Of a DNA stretch of 64,000 nt, positions 43,452 through 51,290 are shown one piece after another (the stretch's first letter is position 1; every line of letters starts with the position of its first letter). Source of the stretch: Streptomyces sp. NBC_00536 (GTDB taxonomy: Bacteria; Actinomycetota; Actinomycetes; Streptomycetales; Streptomycetaceae); assembly GCF_036346295.1 (NCBI RefSeq), contig NZ_CP107819.1:6944001-7008000 (forward strand). The letters run 5' to 3'. A program made the position numbers and the translations under genes. The notes beneath the pieces are model-generated. The model was not told the origin of the DNA. It searched no databases and was given only the letters and a program-made list of their open reading frames with translations.

Positions 43452-43649
43452 CGCGTGCCCGCGACGTTCCGGGTGCGCCGCCAGCCGCCACCGGCGAGGC
43501 CGGGGCCGCCCGGGCATGACCCGCGGGGTAATCGACCCGGCGGGCGGCGGGCGGGAGGGTGGGGGCACCGGATCCCGGGCCGCCGCACTGCGGTCCGGGA
43601 ACCGGCCCCACGCTCCCGCCCGCCGAACCCGCATGGAGGCTGATCCGTC

Positions 43650-44054
43650 ATGTCCGCAACCCTGCTCACCGCCCGCGCGCCGCGCCTTCCGCTGCGTCCG
43701 CTGCTGGCACTGGACGCCGTCGTCACCGGTGCCAACGGGCTCGCCTACGCCCTCCTGGCCGGCCCGCTCGGACGGCTGCTCGGGGTGGGTCGCACCCCGC
43801 TGCTGGTGCTCGGCGTGATGCTGGCCGGGTACGGCGCGGCCGTCGGCGCGCTGGCCGCCCGCAGGCAGCCCGCCGCCGCCCTGGTGATGGCGGTCATCGA
43901 GATCAACTGCGCCTGGGTGGCGCTGAGTCTGCTCTCGCTGTTCCTCTGGTTCGAGCCGACCACGGCCGGGCTGGTGTGGATCCCGGCGCAGGCCGCGGTC
44001 GTCGCCGCCTTCGCGGTGCTCCAGTGGGCCGCGCGGGGCTCAAGGGGCCAGTGA
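43650..44054 (+). CDS. Small four-helix integral membrane protein
   Basis: A 134-residue protein with four predicted membrane helices (around 18-38, 48-68, 75-95, 105-128) and Arg-rich ends. No motif I recognise. ATG 43650 follows GGAGG. It overlaps the convergent XRE regulator by 15 bp, which suggests linked regulation or simple compaction. Confidence 0.75.
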   Translation: MSATLLTARAPRLPLRPLLALDAVVTGANGLAYALLAGPLGRLLGVGRTPLLVLGVMLAGYGAAVGALAARRQPAAALVMAVIEINCAWVALSLLSLFLWFEPTTAGLVWIPAQAAVVAAFAVLQWAARGSRGQ

Positions 44055-44828
44055 GTGCAGGTACTTGGCTGTCGCCGGATCGGCCGGGAGCAGGGTCTCG
44101 ATGGCCAGCTCGGCGACGGTCACGTCCATCGGGGTGTTGAAGGTGGCGATGGAGGAGACGAAGGACAGCAGGTGCCCCTCGTGTTCGATCCGCAGCGGGA
44201 GCGCGATGGTGGCGACGGCCGCCGGGTCGGAGGCGTCCCGCGGGTCCGTGTCCGCGAAGGGGTACGCCGCCACCTCGTCGTACAGCGCGCGCAGCCGCTC
44301 CGAACGGGCCAGCGCGATCTGCCGGTCCATCTGGGCCAGCAGGTGCCCCCGCCACTCGGCGAGGTTGCGGATCCGGGGCGCGAGCCCCTCGGGGTGCAGG
44401 GTGATCCGCATCGCGTTCAGCGGCGGTGCGAGCAGGTGCTCCGGCAGACCGTCCAGCAGCATCGCGATGCCCCGGTTGGCCGCGACGACCGTGTACGTAC
44501 CGTCCACGACCAGCGCCGGATACGGCTCGTACGCCGCCAGCAGCCGCTCCAGCCCCTCCCGCAGGGCCGCCATCCCCGGCGCGTCCAGCGGAGTGTGCGC
44601 GTACCGCGGGGCGTAACCGGCCGCGAGCAGCAGGGCGTTGCGCTCGCGCACCGGCACGTCGAGCCGGTCGGCCAGCCGGATCACCATCTCCTCGCTCGGC
44701 CGGGACCGGCCGGTCTCCACGAAGCTGATGTGCCGGGCGGAGGAGTCGGCCCGGCCCGCCAGCTCCAGCTGGCTGATCCCGCGCCGCTCGCGCCAGGACC
44801 GGAGCAGTGGACCCACGGACGTCGTCAT
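44040..44828 (-). CDS. XRE-family regulator with MmyB-like ligand domain
   Basis: A 262-residue DNA-binding protein. The N-terminal helix-turn-helix is RRGISQLELAGRADSSARHI, then FVETGRSRPSEEMVIRLA. The C-terminal two thirds match the MmyB-like PAS-fold domain (ALVVDGTYTVVAANRG, LAEWRGHLLAQMDRQ), which can bind fatty-acid-like ligands. ATG 44828 is chosen from the family N-terminus. Targets unknown; a redox or short-chain dehydrogenase neighbour, common for this family, is absent here. Confidence 0.87.
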   Translation of the reverse strand: MTTSVGPLLRSWRERRGISQLELAGRADSSARHISFVETGRSRPSEEMVIRLADRLDVPVRERNALLLAAGYAPRYAHTPLDAPGMAALREGLERLLAAYEPYPALVVDGTYTVVAANRGIAMLLDGLPEHLLAPPLNAMRITLHPEGLAPRIRNLAEWRGHLLAQMDRQIALARSERLRALYDEVAAYPFADTDPRDASDPAAVATIALPLRIEHEGHLLSFVSSIATFNTPMDVTVAELAIETLLPADPATAKYLHSLAP

Positions 44829-44919
44829 GCGACCGACGTTAACCCAGCGCTGTGACGGCACGGCGCGCCACGGCGCGAACGGTTCGCTCCGGCGCGCGCT
44901 GTGGGAACCTTGACCGCAC

Positions 44920-44955
44920 GTCACGAGGACGGTCACGAGGACGGTCACGGGAACG
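44920..44955 (+). repeat. Three 12-bp direct repeats before the pterin dehydratase gene
   Basis: GTCACGAGGACG occurs twice exactly and a third time as GTCACGGGAACG, ending 13 bp before the start codon, with TTGACC (44910-44915) just upstream. It may be a binding array or a neutral expansion in the 5' leader. Confidence 0.5.
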
Positions 44956-44968
44956 AGGGAGCCTGCCC

Positions 44969-45274
44969 ATGCCGAGTCAGCCGCTGTCGCAGAAGGAGAT
45001 CGAGGACCGGTTGCGGGAACTCCCGGGCTGGGCCTTCGAAGACGACCGGATCGTCCGCACCTACCGGCTGGGCACGCACCTCGCGGCCAGCGCCCTCGTC
45101 GCCCACATCGCCGTGGTCCAGGACGAGTTGAACCACCACTCCGACCTCACCCTCGGCTACAACACGGTCCGCCTGGCGGTGAACACCCACAGCGCGGGCG
45201 ACGCGGTGACCGAGACGGACTTCGAACTCGCCCAGCGGGTACAGGACCTGGCCCCCGCCCACGGCGCGAACTGA
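44969..45274 (+). CDS. phhB: Pterin-4a-carbinolamine dehydratase
   Basis: A 101-residue protein of the PCD/DCoH family: LRELPGWAFEDDRIVRTY, then the catalytic histidines in NHHSDLTLGYNTVRLAVNTH. It dehydrates 4a-hydroxytetrahydrobiopterin during recycling of the aromatic amino acid hydroxylase cofactor. No hydroxylase gene is nearby, so its partner lies elsewhere. ATG 44969; the following methyltransferase starts 11 bp after its stop, probably one operon. Confidence 0.9.
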   Translation: MPSQPLSQKEIEDRLRELPGWAFEDDRIVRTYRLGTHLAASALVAHIAVVQDELNHHSDLTLGYNTVRLAVNTHSAGDAVTETDFELAQRVQDLAPAHGAN

Positions 45275-45285
45275 GGCCGCACGAC

Positions 45286-46035
45286 ATGACGAAGACCCTG
45301 CTGGACTACGACGCGGAAGCCCGGGAGTACGACGCCACCCGCGGCGGCACCCCGCGCGCCGAGGCCGCCGCCACGGCCCTGCTCGGCCTGCTCCCGCCCG
45401 GCACCCGGACCCTGCTCGACCTGGGCTGCGGAACAGGCATCGTCACCGCCCTCCTCACCCGGCCGGGCCTGCGGGTGCTGGGGGCGGACACCTCGTACGG
45501 GATGGCGGCGCGGGCCGCCGGGCGCGGTGTCCCGGTGGTCCTCGCCTCCGGCACCCGGCTGCCCGTCCGCACGGGTGCGCTGGACGCGGTCGGCGCGGTG
45601 TGGCTGCTGCACCTGCTGCGCGAGCCGGGGGTGGTGGAGGCGGTGGTCGCGGAGGCGGCCCGGGTGCTGCGGCCCGGCGGGGTGTTCGTCACCACGGTGG
45701 ACAAGGACGCCGCGCACGACGTGGGCAGCGACATCGACGCCGTGCTCGCGCCGCACCTCACCCCGTGTCCCGCCGACGCGGCCGGTGACGTGACGGCGTA
45801 CGCCGCCGCGGTGGGGCTGCGCCCGGGCGGCCGGGCCGCCTTCACCGGGCACGGTCAGGGCCGTACCCCGCGGCAGGCCGCGGCCGCCCTGCTCGCCGGG
45901 CGCTTCGCCTCCCGGGTGAGCCCGCGCGGCACCACGCCGACCGCGCTGGCGGCCGACCTGGAGTCCCTCCCCGCCCCCGACCACCCCCGCCCGGCCCCCA
46001 CCTACCACTTCCAGTCCTTCACCCGGACCGACTAA
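45286..46035 (+). CDS. SAM-dependent methyltransferase
   Basis: A 249-residue methyltransferase: motif I LLDLGCGTGIVTALL, then GADTSYGMAARAAG, PVRTGALDAVGAVW and EAARVLRPGGVFVTT. The N-terminus LDYDAEAREYDATRGG is typical of class I enzymes acting on small molecules. Substrate unknown. It is tandem with the pterin dehydratase gene. Confidence 0.87.
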   Translation: MTKTLLDYDAEAREYDATRGGTPRAEAAATALLGLLPPGTRTLLDLGCGTGIVTALLTRPGLRVLGADTSYGMAARAAGRGVPVVLASGTRLPVRTGALDAVGAVWLLHLLREPGVVEAVVAEAARVLRPGGVFVTTVDKDAAHDVGSDIDAVLAPHLTPCPADAAGDVTAYAAAVGLRPGGRAAFTGHGQGRTPRQAAAALLAGRFASRVSPRGTTPTALAADLESLPAPDHPRPAPTYHFQSFTRTD

Positions 46036-46139
46036 CCCCTGCCCGGCCAGTGGCTCCCTCCCGGCCAGTGCTCCATGCCAGCCTTGCCGACATTCCAGCC
46101 TCGCCCGCCCAGGGTTCCCACCTCAGCCCGGTTGGCATT

Positions 46140-46345
46140 CCAGCCTCGCCGGCGTTTGAGGCGCCCCCGGAGGGTCCCCAGGCGTAAGCCGCACACGTGT
46201 CCTGCCACGCGCCCGCGGCCGCGCCCGGCACGTGCCGCCTCCAGGGCTTCGCCCGGACCTGGCACGGGTCGGGTGGGTGTGGGGCCTGTCTTGCGGCTCG
46301 CGCCGTGATGCCCTCCGGGGGCGCCTCAAACGCCGGCGAGGCTGG
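46140..46345. repeat. Perfect 35-bp inverted pair of GGCGTTTGAGG elements
   Basis: The left arm (46140-46174) and right arm (46311-46345) are exact reverse complements over 35 bases, starting CCAGCCTCGCCGGCGTTTGA, with a 136-nt loop. A shorter related piece (CATTCCAGCCTCGCC) is near 46090. The pair fills the convergent gap after the methyltransferase. The right arm overlaps the lectin gene: the last five codons and the TGA stop of that gene are repeat sequence. Bidirectional transcript ending is inferred. Confidence 0.75.
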
Positions 46346-46757
46346 GAGGGCGCACCGGCTCCAGGTGCCACCATTGCGCGGGCGAGTCGGTGTCTTCGGC
46401 CTGGCGGGTGCGGCCGTCTTCGGTCGCTTCCAGGGGGAGGCCGCTGATGCAGGCGATCAGGGAGACGACGCCCGGCGCGTCGAGGTGTTCCTCGACCAGC
46501 CACTCCTGCGCGCCGAAGGCGTTCGCCCGCCACAGCTGGACCCGGGCACCGCTCTCCGTGGAGGCGTTCGCGACGTCGAGCCGCTTGCCGTTCAGGGCGC
46601 TGACGATGTGGAAGACCGCCCCGCCGGGATGCACGGGCACGACCTCCCACCGCTGGGTGTCCGGCAGCGGCGCCGGGCCCTCGGGCCCGACCCGCACCCG
46701 GGACGTGCCCTCGACCTCCAGCAGCAGCCCGCCGGCGACGTTCCGGATGCGGTACAC
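46326..46757 (-). CDS. RICIN-type beta-trefoil lectin-like protein
   Basis: A 143-residue protein matching one beta-trefoil: YRIRNVAGGLLLEVEG, RWEVVPV and FHIVSALNGKRLDVANA with QLW and QEW strands in repeated units. No signal peptide is evident, so if it binds a carbohydrate it may do so inside the cell or leave by another route. The C-terminal SLAGV and stop lie in the dispersed repeat. It is followed by the aldo/keto reductase gene on the same strand, with 10 bp between. Confidence 0.75.
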   Translation of the reverse strand: MYRIRNVAGGLLLEVEGTSRVRVGPEGPAPLPDTQRWEVVPVHPGGAVFHIVSALNGKRLDVANASTESGARVQLWRANAFGAQEWLVEEHLDAPGVVSLIACISGLPLEATEDGRTRQAEDTDSPAQWWHLEPVRPPSLAGV

Positions 46758-46767
46758 GCGGCGCGGA

Positions 46768-47610
46768 TCAGACGTCGAAGCCGACCGGGTCGGGACCGAT
46801 CCGCCCGCCCGCCGTCGACAGCGCGTTCAGCGCGGCGAGGTCCTCGGCGTCCAGCTCGAAGCCGAAGACGTCCAGGTTCTCGCGGATGCGGGCCGGGGTG
46901 ACCGACTTCGGGATCGCGATGTTCCCGAGCTGGAGGTGCCAGCGCAGCACCACCTGGGCGCCGGTGCGCCCGTGCTTGGCCGCGACCGCGGCGACGGCCG
47001 GGAGGGTCAGCAGGTCCTTGCCCTGGCCCAGCGGGGACCAGGCCTCGGTGGCGATCCCGAGGTCGGCGTGCACGGCGCGCAGTTCGGCCTGGTTGAAGAG
47101 CGGGTGCAGCTCGACCTGGTTGACGGCCGGTACCAGGGCGCTCTCGGCGGCGAGGCGCTCCAGCTGCGGCTGCCCGAAGTTGGAGACGCCGACGGCCTTG
47201 GCGCGGCCGCTCGCGGCGATCTCCTCGAAGGTCTTCCAGATGGCGAGGTAGTCCTCGCGCATCGGGCGCGGCCAGTGGATCAGGTACAGGTCGACGTGGT
47301 CCAGGCCCAGCTTGGCGAGCGAGGAGTCGAACTCGCGCAGGACGTTGTCCCGGCCCCAGGTCTCGGACGGGCCGTTCCACAGCTTGGTGGTGACGAACAG
47401 TTCCTCGCGGGGGAGGCCGGAGGCGGCGAGGGCCTTGCCGGTGCCCGTCTCGTTGCCGTAGATCGAGGCGGTGTCGATGCTGCGGTACCCGGCTTCCAGG
47501 GCGCTCCCGACGGCCTGCTCGGCCTCGGCGTCCGGGATCTGCCAGACGCCGTAGCCGAGCTGGGGCATGGTGGCGCCGTTGTTGAGCTTGATGGTGGGGA
47601 CCTGGTTCAC
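46768..47610 (-). CDS. Aldo/keto reductase
   Basis: A 280-residue NADPH-dependent reductase of the AKR5 (2,5-diketo-gluconate reductase-like) type. The catalytic tetrad is visible: Asp in RSIDTASIYGNE with Tyr, Lys in FVTTKLWN, His in LYLIHWPRP. The C-terminal NADP segment is IPKSVTPARIRENL. The GTG at 47610 follows GAGGGAAC. Substrate unknown; these enzymes reduce small carbonyls. Confidence 0.92.
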   Translation of the reverse strand: MNQVPTIKLNNGATMPQLGYGVWQIPDAEAEQAVGSALEAGYRSIDTASIYGNETGTGKALAASGLPREELFVTTKLWNGPSETWGRDNVLREFDSSLAKLGLDHVDLYLIHWPRPMREDYLAIWKTFEEIAASGRAKAVGVSNFGQPQLERLAAESALVPAVNQVELHPLFNQAELRAVHADLGIATEAWSPLGQGKDLLTLPAVAAVAAKHGRTGAQVVLRWHLQLGNIAIPKSVTPARIRENLDVFGFELDAEDLAALNALSTAGGRIGPDPVGFDV

Positions 47611-47777
47611 GTCTGGTCGTTCCCTCGACTCGGTGCGGTTCGCGTGCGGTGCGGTGCTGTCGTACGGGGTGCTGTCGTACGGACCCCGGGTCCGGCCCCG
47701 GGCCCGTACGGTCGGCGACAACCGGCCGTCCCGACGCTCTATTCCCGCCACGCGCGCCCCGCCCCGCCCCGTCACCC

Positions 47778-48596
47778 TCACGCGCTCCCCAGGTACGCCT
47801 CCCGGACCAGCGGGTCCGCCCGCACCTGCGCCGCCGTGCCCTCGGCCAGTACCGTTCCGAGGTCGAGCACCACCACCCGGGTGCACAGCTCCATCACGAA
47901 GGCCACGTTGTGCTCGACCAGGAGTACCGCGCAGCCCTCCTCGGCGGCGAGCCGCCGCACCACCGCGGCCAGCTGCTCCCGTTCCGGCGCGGACATCCCC
48001 GAGGCGGGCTCGTCCAGCAGCAGTACGCGGGGCGGATCGGCGACGGCCCGGGCCAGTTCCACCATCCGGGCCCGGCCCATGGGCAGGCCGCCCGCGTACG
48101 CCGTTCCCAGCGCCCCGAGCCCGCAGTCGTCCAGCACCCGCCGGGCCCGGGCCCGCCGTTCGCGCTCGTGGCGCCGCCGGGCCGGCCAGCCGGTGAGGTC
48201 GGCAGCGAGTCCGCCGCCCCCGCCCCGCCACTCCTGGGCGACGAGCAGGTTGTCGGTGACGCTGAGCTGCCCGAACAGCTGCTGGCGCTGGAAGGTGCGG
48301 CGCATCCCGTGCCGAGCCCGCCACACGGGGGAGCGGCGGGTGATGTCCGCCCCGTCGAGCAGCAGCCGGCCCTCGTCCGGCCGCCGGATGCCGGACAGGA
48401 CGTCGAACAGGGTGGTCTTTCCCGCCCCGTTCGGCCCGATCAGCCCGCACACCTCGCCCGCCCGGATGCCGAGCGACACCCCGGTGAGCGCCCGGACCCC
48501 GCCGAACCGGACGCAGACCCCGCGGGCCTCCAGGACGTACGGGCCCCCGTCCGGCGCCGTGCTCGCGGCCGTGGTCCCCGCCGTGGTGCGCGTCAT
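47778..48596 (-). CDS. livG: Branched-chain-type ABC importer ATP-binding protein (LivG-like)
   Basis: A 272-residue ATPase: Walker A GPNGAGKTTL, Walker B VLLLDEPASGMS, and the LivG-specific FQRQQLFGQLSV region. The ABC signature is LPMGRARMVE rather than LSGGQ, a variant I also recall in other actinobacterial LivG proteins. The ATG overlaps the stop of the LivHMF fusion gene (ATGA), so the two are co-translated. With the fused protein it gives the pair of ATPases needed for the importer. Confidence 0.9.
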   Translation of the reverse strand: MTRTTAGTTAASTAPDGGPYVLEARGVCVRFGGVRALTGVSLGIRAGEVCGLIGPNGAGKTTLFDVLSGIRRPDEGRLLLDGADITRRSPVWRARHGMRRTFQRQQLFGQLSVTDNLLVAQEWRGGGGGLAADLTGWPARRRHERERRARARRVLDDCGLGALGTAYAGGLPMGRARMVELARAVADPPRVLLLDEPASGMSAPEREQLAAVVRRLAAEEGCAVLLVEHNVAFVMELCTRVVVLDLGTVLAEGTAAQVRADPLVREAYLGSA

Positions 48597-51280
48597 GTGC
48601 CGATCCCCATTCCCAGGTAAGCCTCGGTGAGCCGGTCCGCCTCCACCTCGGCGCGCGGTCCGCACCAGGAGACCCGGCCCTGGGACAGGTAGGCGACGGT
48701 GTCGGCGACGCCCAGGATCTCGGCGGCCTTCTCCTCCACCAGCAGCAGCGCGGTCCCCGCGTCGCGCAGTTCGGCGAGCAGCGCGTACACCTCTTGCACC
48801 ACCCGGGGCGCGAGCCCGAGCGAGGGCTCGTCCGCGATCAGCACCCGCGGCGGGCGCTGGAGCAGCGGAGCGAGGGCGAGCAGCTGCTGCTCCCCGCCGG
48901 AGAGGGAACCGGCGGCCAGGCCGCGGCGCTCGCGGAGCCGGGGGAAGCGCGCGTACACGGCCTCCCGGGCGCGGGTGTCGGGGAGGTACAGGGCGAGGTT
49001 CTCCTCGATGGTGAGCGAGGGGAAGATCCCGCGTCCCTCCGGCGCGAGCAGCACTCCGGCCCGGGCACGGCGTACGGGCCCGTCCCGGGTCGCGTCCCGC
49101 CCGTCGACGTACACGGCCCCGCCCGCGGCGCCGAGCAGCCCGGCGGCCACCTTGCAGGCGGTGCTCTTCCCGGCGCCGTTGGGCCCGAGGACGGCCAGGA
49201 TCTCCCCGTGCCGGACGGTGAGGTCCAGCCCGTGCAGCACGCTCCCCCCGTCGTACCCGGCGCGCACCCCGCGCAGTTCGAGCGCGGCGCGCGCGGGGGG
49301 CGTGCGCGGTGCGGGCTGCGGTTCCGGTTTCCCGGGCTCCGGTTCCGGGGGATCGGGAAGGACGGCCCGGGCGGCGGCCCGCCGCCGCGCGAGGCGTCCC
49401 GGGAGCGCCGCGCAGTAGCCGTCCGGATCGTTGGCCAATGCCACGCCCGCCAGCCCGAAGAGGATCACCGGCAGGTACGCCGAGGCCGTCACGTAGTCCG
49501 CGAGCACCCGCGGCGCCACCGCGAAGACGAGTCCGGCGACCACCGCGTACTGCGGTCTGCGCACCCCCGCCGCCACCACGACGGCCAGCCACACCAGCCC
49601 GGTCAGCGCGGTGAAGTCGGTCGCCGTGATCCGGGTGTTGTACGAGGCGTAGAGCACGCCGCCGAATCCGGCCAGCCCCGCCGACAGCGTGCACAGCAGC
49701 AGTTTCGTGCGCAGGACGGACACCCCCGAGGCCATGGCCGCGGCGGGGGCGGACCGTACGGCGAGCATCGCCCGCCCCGACGGCGAGTGGCGCAGCGCGC
49801 TCAGCCCGGCCGCCACCAGTGCCACCAGCACCATCAGGGCCACGCCCATCGCCCGGTCGTCGGAGAGGTCCACCGGCCCGAACACGGGCCGTGGCACGGA
49901 CCAGCCGGAGTCCCCGTTGCGCAGCCACGGCAGCTGGAAGAGGACCTGGTCCGCCAGGAACGCCAGCGCGAGGGTGGCCAGGGCCAGGGAGCGCCCGCCG
50001 AGCCGCAGGGCGGGCAGCGCGACCAGCGCGCCGAGGACGGCGGCCGCGCAGGTGCCGACCGCGAGGGCGGCGACGAAGGGCCAGCCGTGGCTCATCAGCA
50101 GTCCGGCCACCAGCGCCGCGCCGGTGACGAAGGTGGCCTGGGCGAGGGAGACCATCGAGCCGAGGCCGGTGAGCACGGTGAAGGACATGAACACCAGCGC
50201 GATCGCGAGGCCTTGGGCGATCAGCCCGCTCCAGAACGGCGTGGTCACGGTGTACAGCGCCACGCACAGCAGCAGGGCGCCCGCCGCCCACGGCCCCCAG
50301 CGCCGCCGCCACGGGGCGCCCGCGAGATGGTCGGGCGGCGGCGCGCCGGAGGCGGCGGTTCCGGCGGTCCGGGCCCGCCGGGTCAGCACCAGCAGCCCGG
50401 CGAAGAGGATCAGGAACGGTACGGCGGTACGGAACCCGGTGATCCGCTCCGTGAAGGTGGCGTACCCGGCGACCAGGTTCTGCAGGACGCCGAGGCCCAG
50501 CCCGCCCGCGAAGGCGAGCGGCACCGAGACGAACCGCCCGATGACCGCCGCCGTCGCGGACACGAAGAGGAACAGGGTGAAGTCGTGCGCGGACAGCCCG
50601 AGCAGCGGTGTGGCCAGTACACCCGCGAGCCCGGCCAGACCGGAGGCGATCATCCAGGCGACCGAGGAGAGCCGGTCGGCGCTGATCCCGCGCAGTTCGG
50701 TGAGCGAGCGGTTGTCGACGGACGCCCGCAGCCGCAGCCCGAGCCGGGTGTGGCGCATCAGCACCCACAGGGCCACCGCCACCACGGCCGTCGCCACCCA
50801 GGTGATCAGCTGGTCGGAGTCGATGCCGACCCCGTCGAGGGGTTCCCAGGACTTCGCCGGGCTCGGTCCCACCCCGGGCAGCCCGAACTGGTTCTCCGCG
50901 GGCAGCACCGGGGCGCCCGCGTCCGCGAGCAGGCCCACCACCCACAGCCCGGCGGCGGGCAGCGCGACGAGCAGTCCGATGGTGGCGACGATCTGCGCGC
51001 TCTCGCCGACCCGGGCGAGGCGCCGGAACATCAGCCGGTCCAGCCCCCGGCCGAGGCCGGGGGCGAGCACGAGGACGACGAGCAGGGCCGCCGGGACGGC
51101 GGGCCAGCCGAGGCCCGAGTGCAGTTCGTAGAAGGTGAGCGCGCACAGGTAGGCGGTGGCCCCGTGCGCGAAGTTGAAGAGGCCGGAGGCCGAGTACGAC
51201 AGCACCAGCCCAGTGGCCAGCAGCGCGTACAGGGCGCCGGAGACCAGACCGCTCAGCACGAAGACGAGCAGATCGACCAT
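48593..51280 (-). CDS. Fused LivH-LivM-LivF ABC importer (two permeases plus ATPase)
   Basis: An 895-residue polypeptide. Residues 1-300 are a LivH-like permease (GALYALLATGLVLSYSASGLFNFAHG). Residues 310-650 are a LivM-like permease (TGLGSMVSLAQATFVTGAALV). Residues 680-895 are a complete LivF-like ATPase with Walker A GPNGAGKSTA, signature LSGGEQQLLALA and DEPSLGLAPR. A Pro/Glu-rich linker of about 25 residues joins the ATPase. Normally these are three genes. The frame has no stop over 2.7 kb. Substrate-binding protein and LivG genes flank it. Confidence 0.9.
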   Translation of the reverse strand: MVDLLVFVLSGLVSGALYALLATGLVLSYSASGLFNFAHGATAYLCALTFYELHSGLGWPAVPAALLVVLVLAPGLGRGLDRLMFRRLARVGESAQIVATIGLLVALPAAGLWVVGLLADAGAPVLPAENQFGLPGVGPSPAKSWEPLDGVGIDSDQLITWVATAVVAVALWVLMRHTRLGLRLRASVDNRSLTELRGISADRLSSVAWMIASGLAGLAGVLATPLLGLSAHDFTLFLFVSATAAVIGRFVSVPLAFAGGLGLGVLQNLVAGYATFTERITGFRTAVPFLILFAGLLVLTRRARTAGTAASGAPPPDHLAGAPWRRRWGPWAAGALLLCVALYTVTTPFWSGLIAQGLAIALVFMSFTVLTGLGSMVSLAQATFVTGAALVAGLLMSHGWPFVAALAVGTCAAAVLGALVALPALRLGGRSLALATLALAFLADQVLFQLPWLRNGDSGWSVPRPVFGPVDLSDDRAMGVALMVLVALVAAGLSALRHSPSGRAMLAVRSAPAAAMASGVSVLRTKLLLCTLSAGLAGFGGVLYASYNTRITATDFTALTGLVWLAVVVAAGVRRPQYAVVAGLVFAVAPRVLADYVTASAYLPVILFGLAGVALANDPDGYCAALPGRLARRRAAARAVLPDPPEPEPGKPEPQPAPRTPPARAALELRGVRAGYDGGSVLHGLDLTVRHGEILAVLGPNGAGKSTACKVAAGLLGAAGGAVYVDGRDATRDGPVRRARAGVLLAPEGRGIFPSLTIEENLALYLPDTRAREAVYARFPRLRERRGLAAGSLSGGEQQLLALAPLLQRPPRVLIADEPSLGLAPRVVQEVYALLAELRDAGTALLLVEEKAAEILGVADTVAYLSQGRVSWCGPRAEVEADRLTEAYLGMGIGT

Positions 51281-51290
51281 GCCGCTGCCC

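Noticed and set aside
47778..48596. LPMGR signature in LivG as a defect
   Set aside because: I recall similar LPxG signatures in other actinobacterial LivG-like ATPases, and the Walker motifs are intact, so it is not evidence of inactivity.
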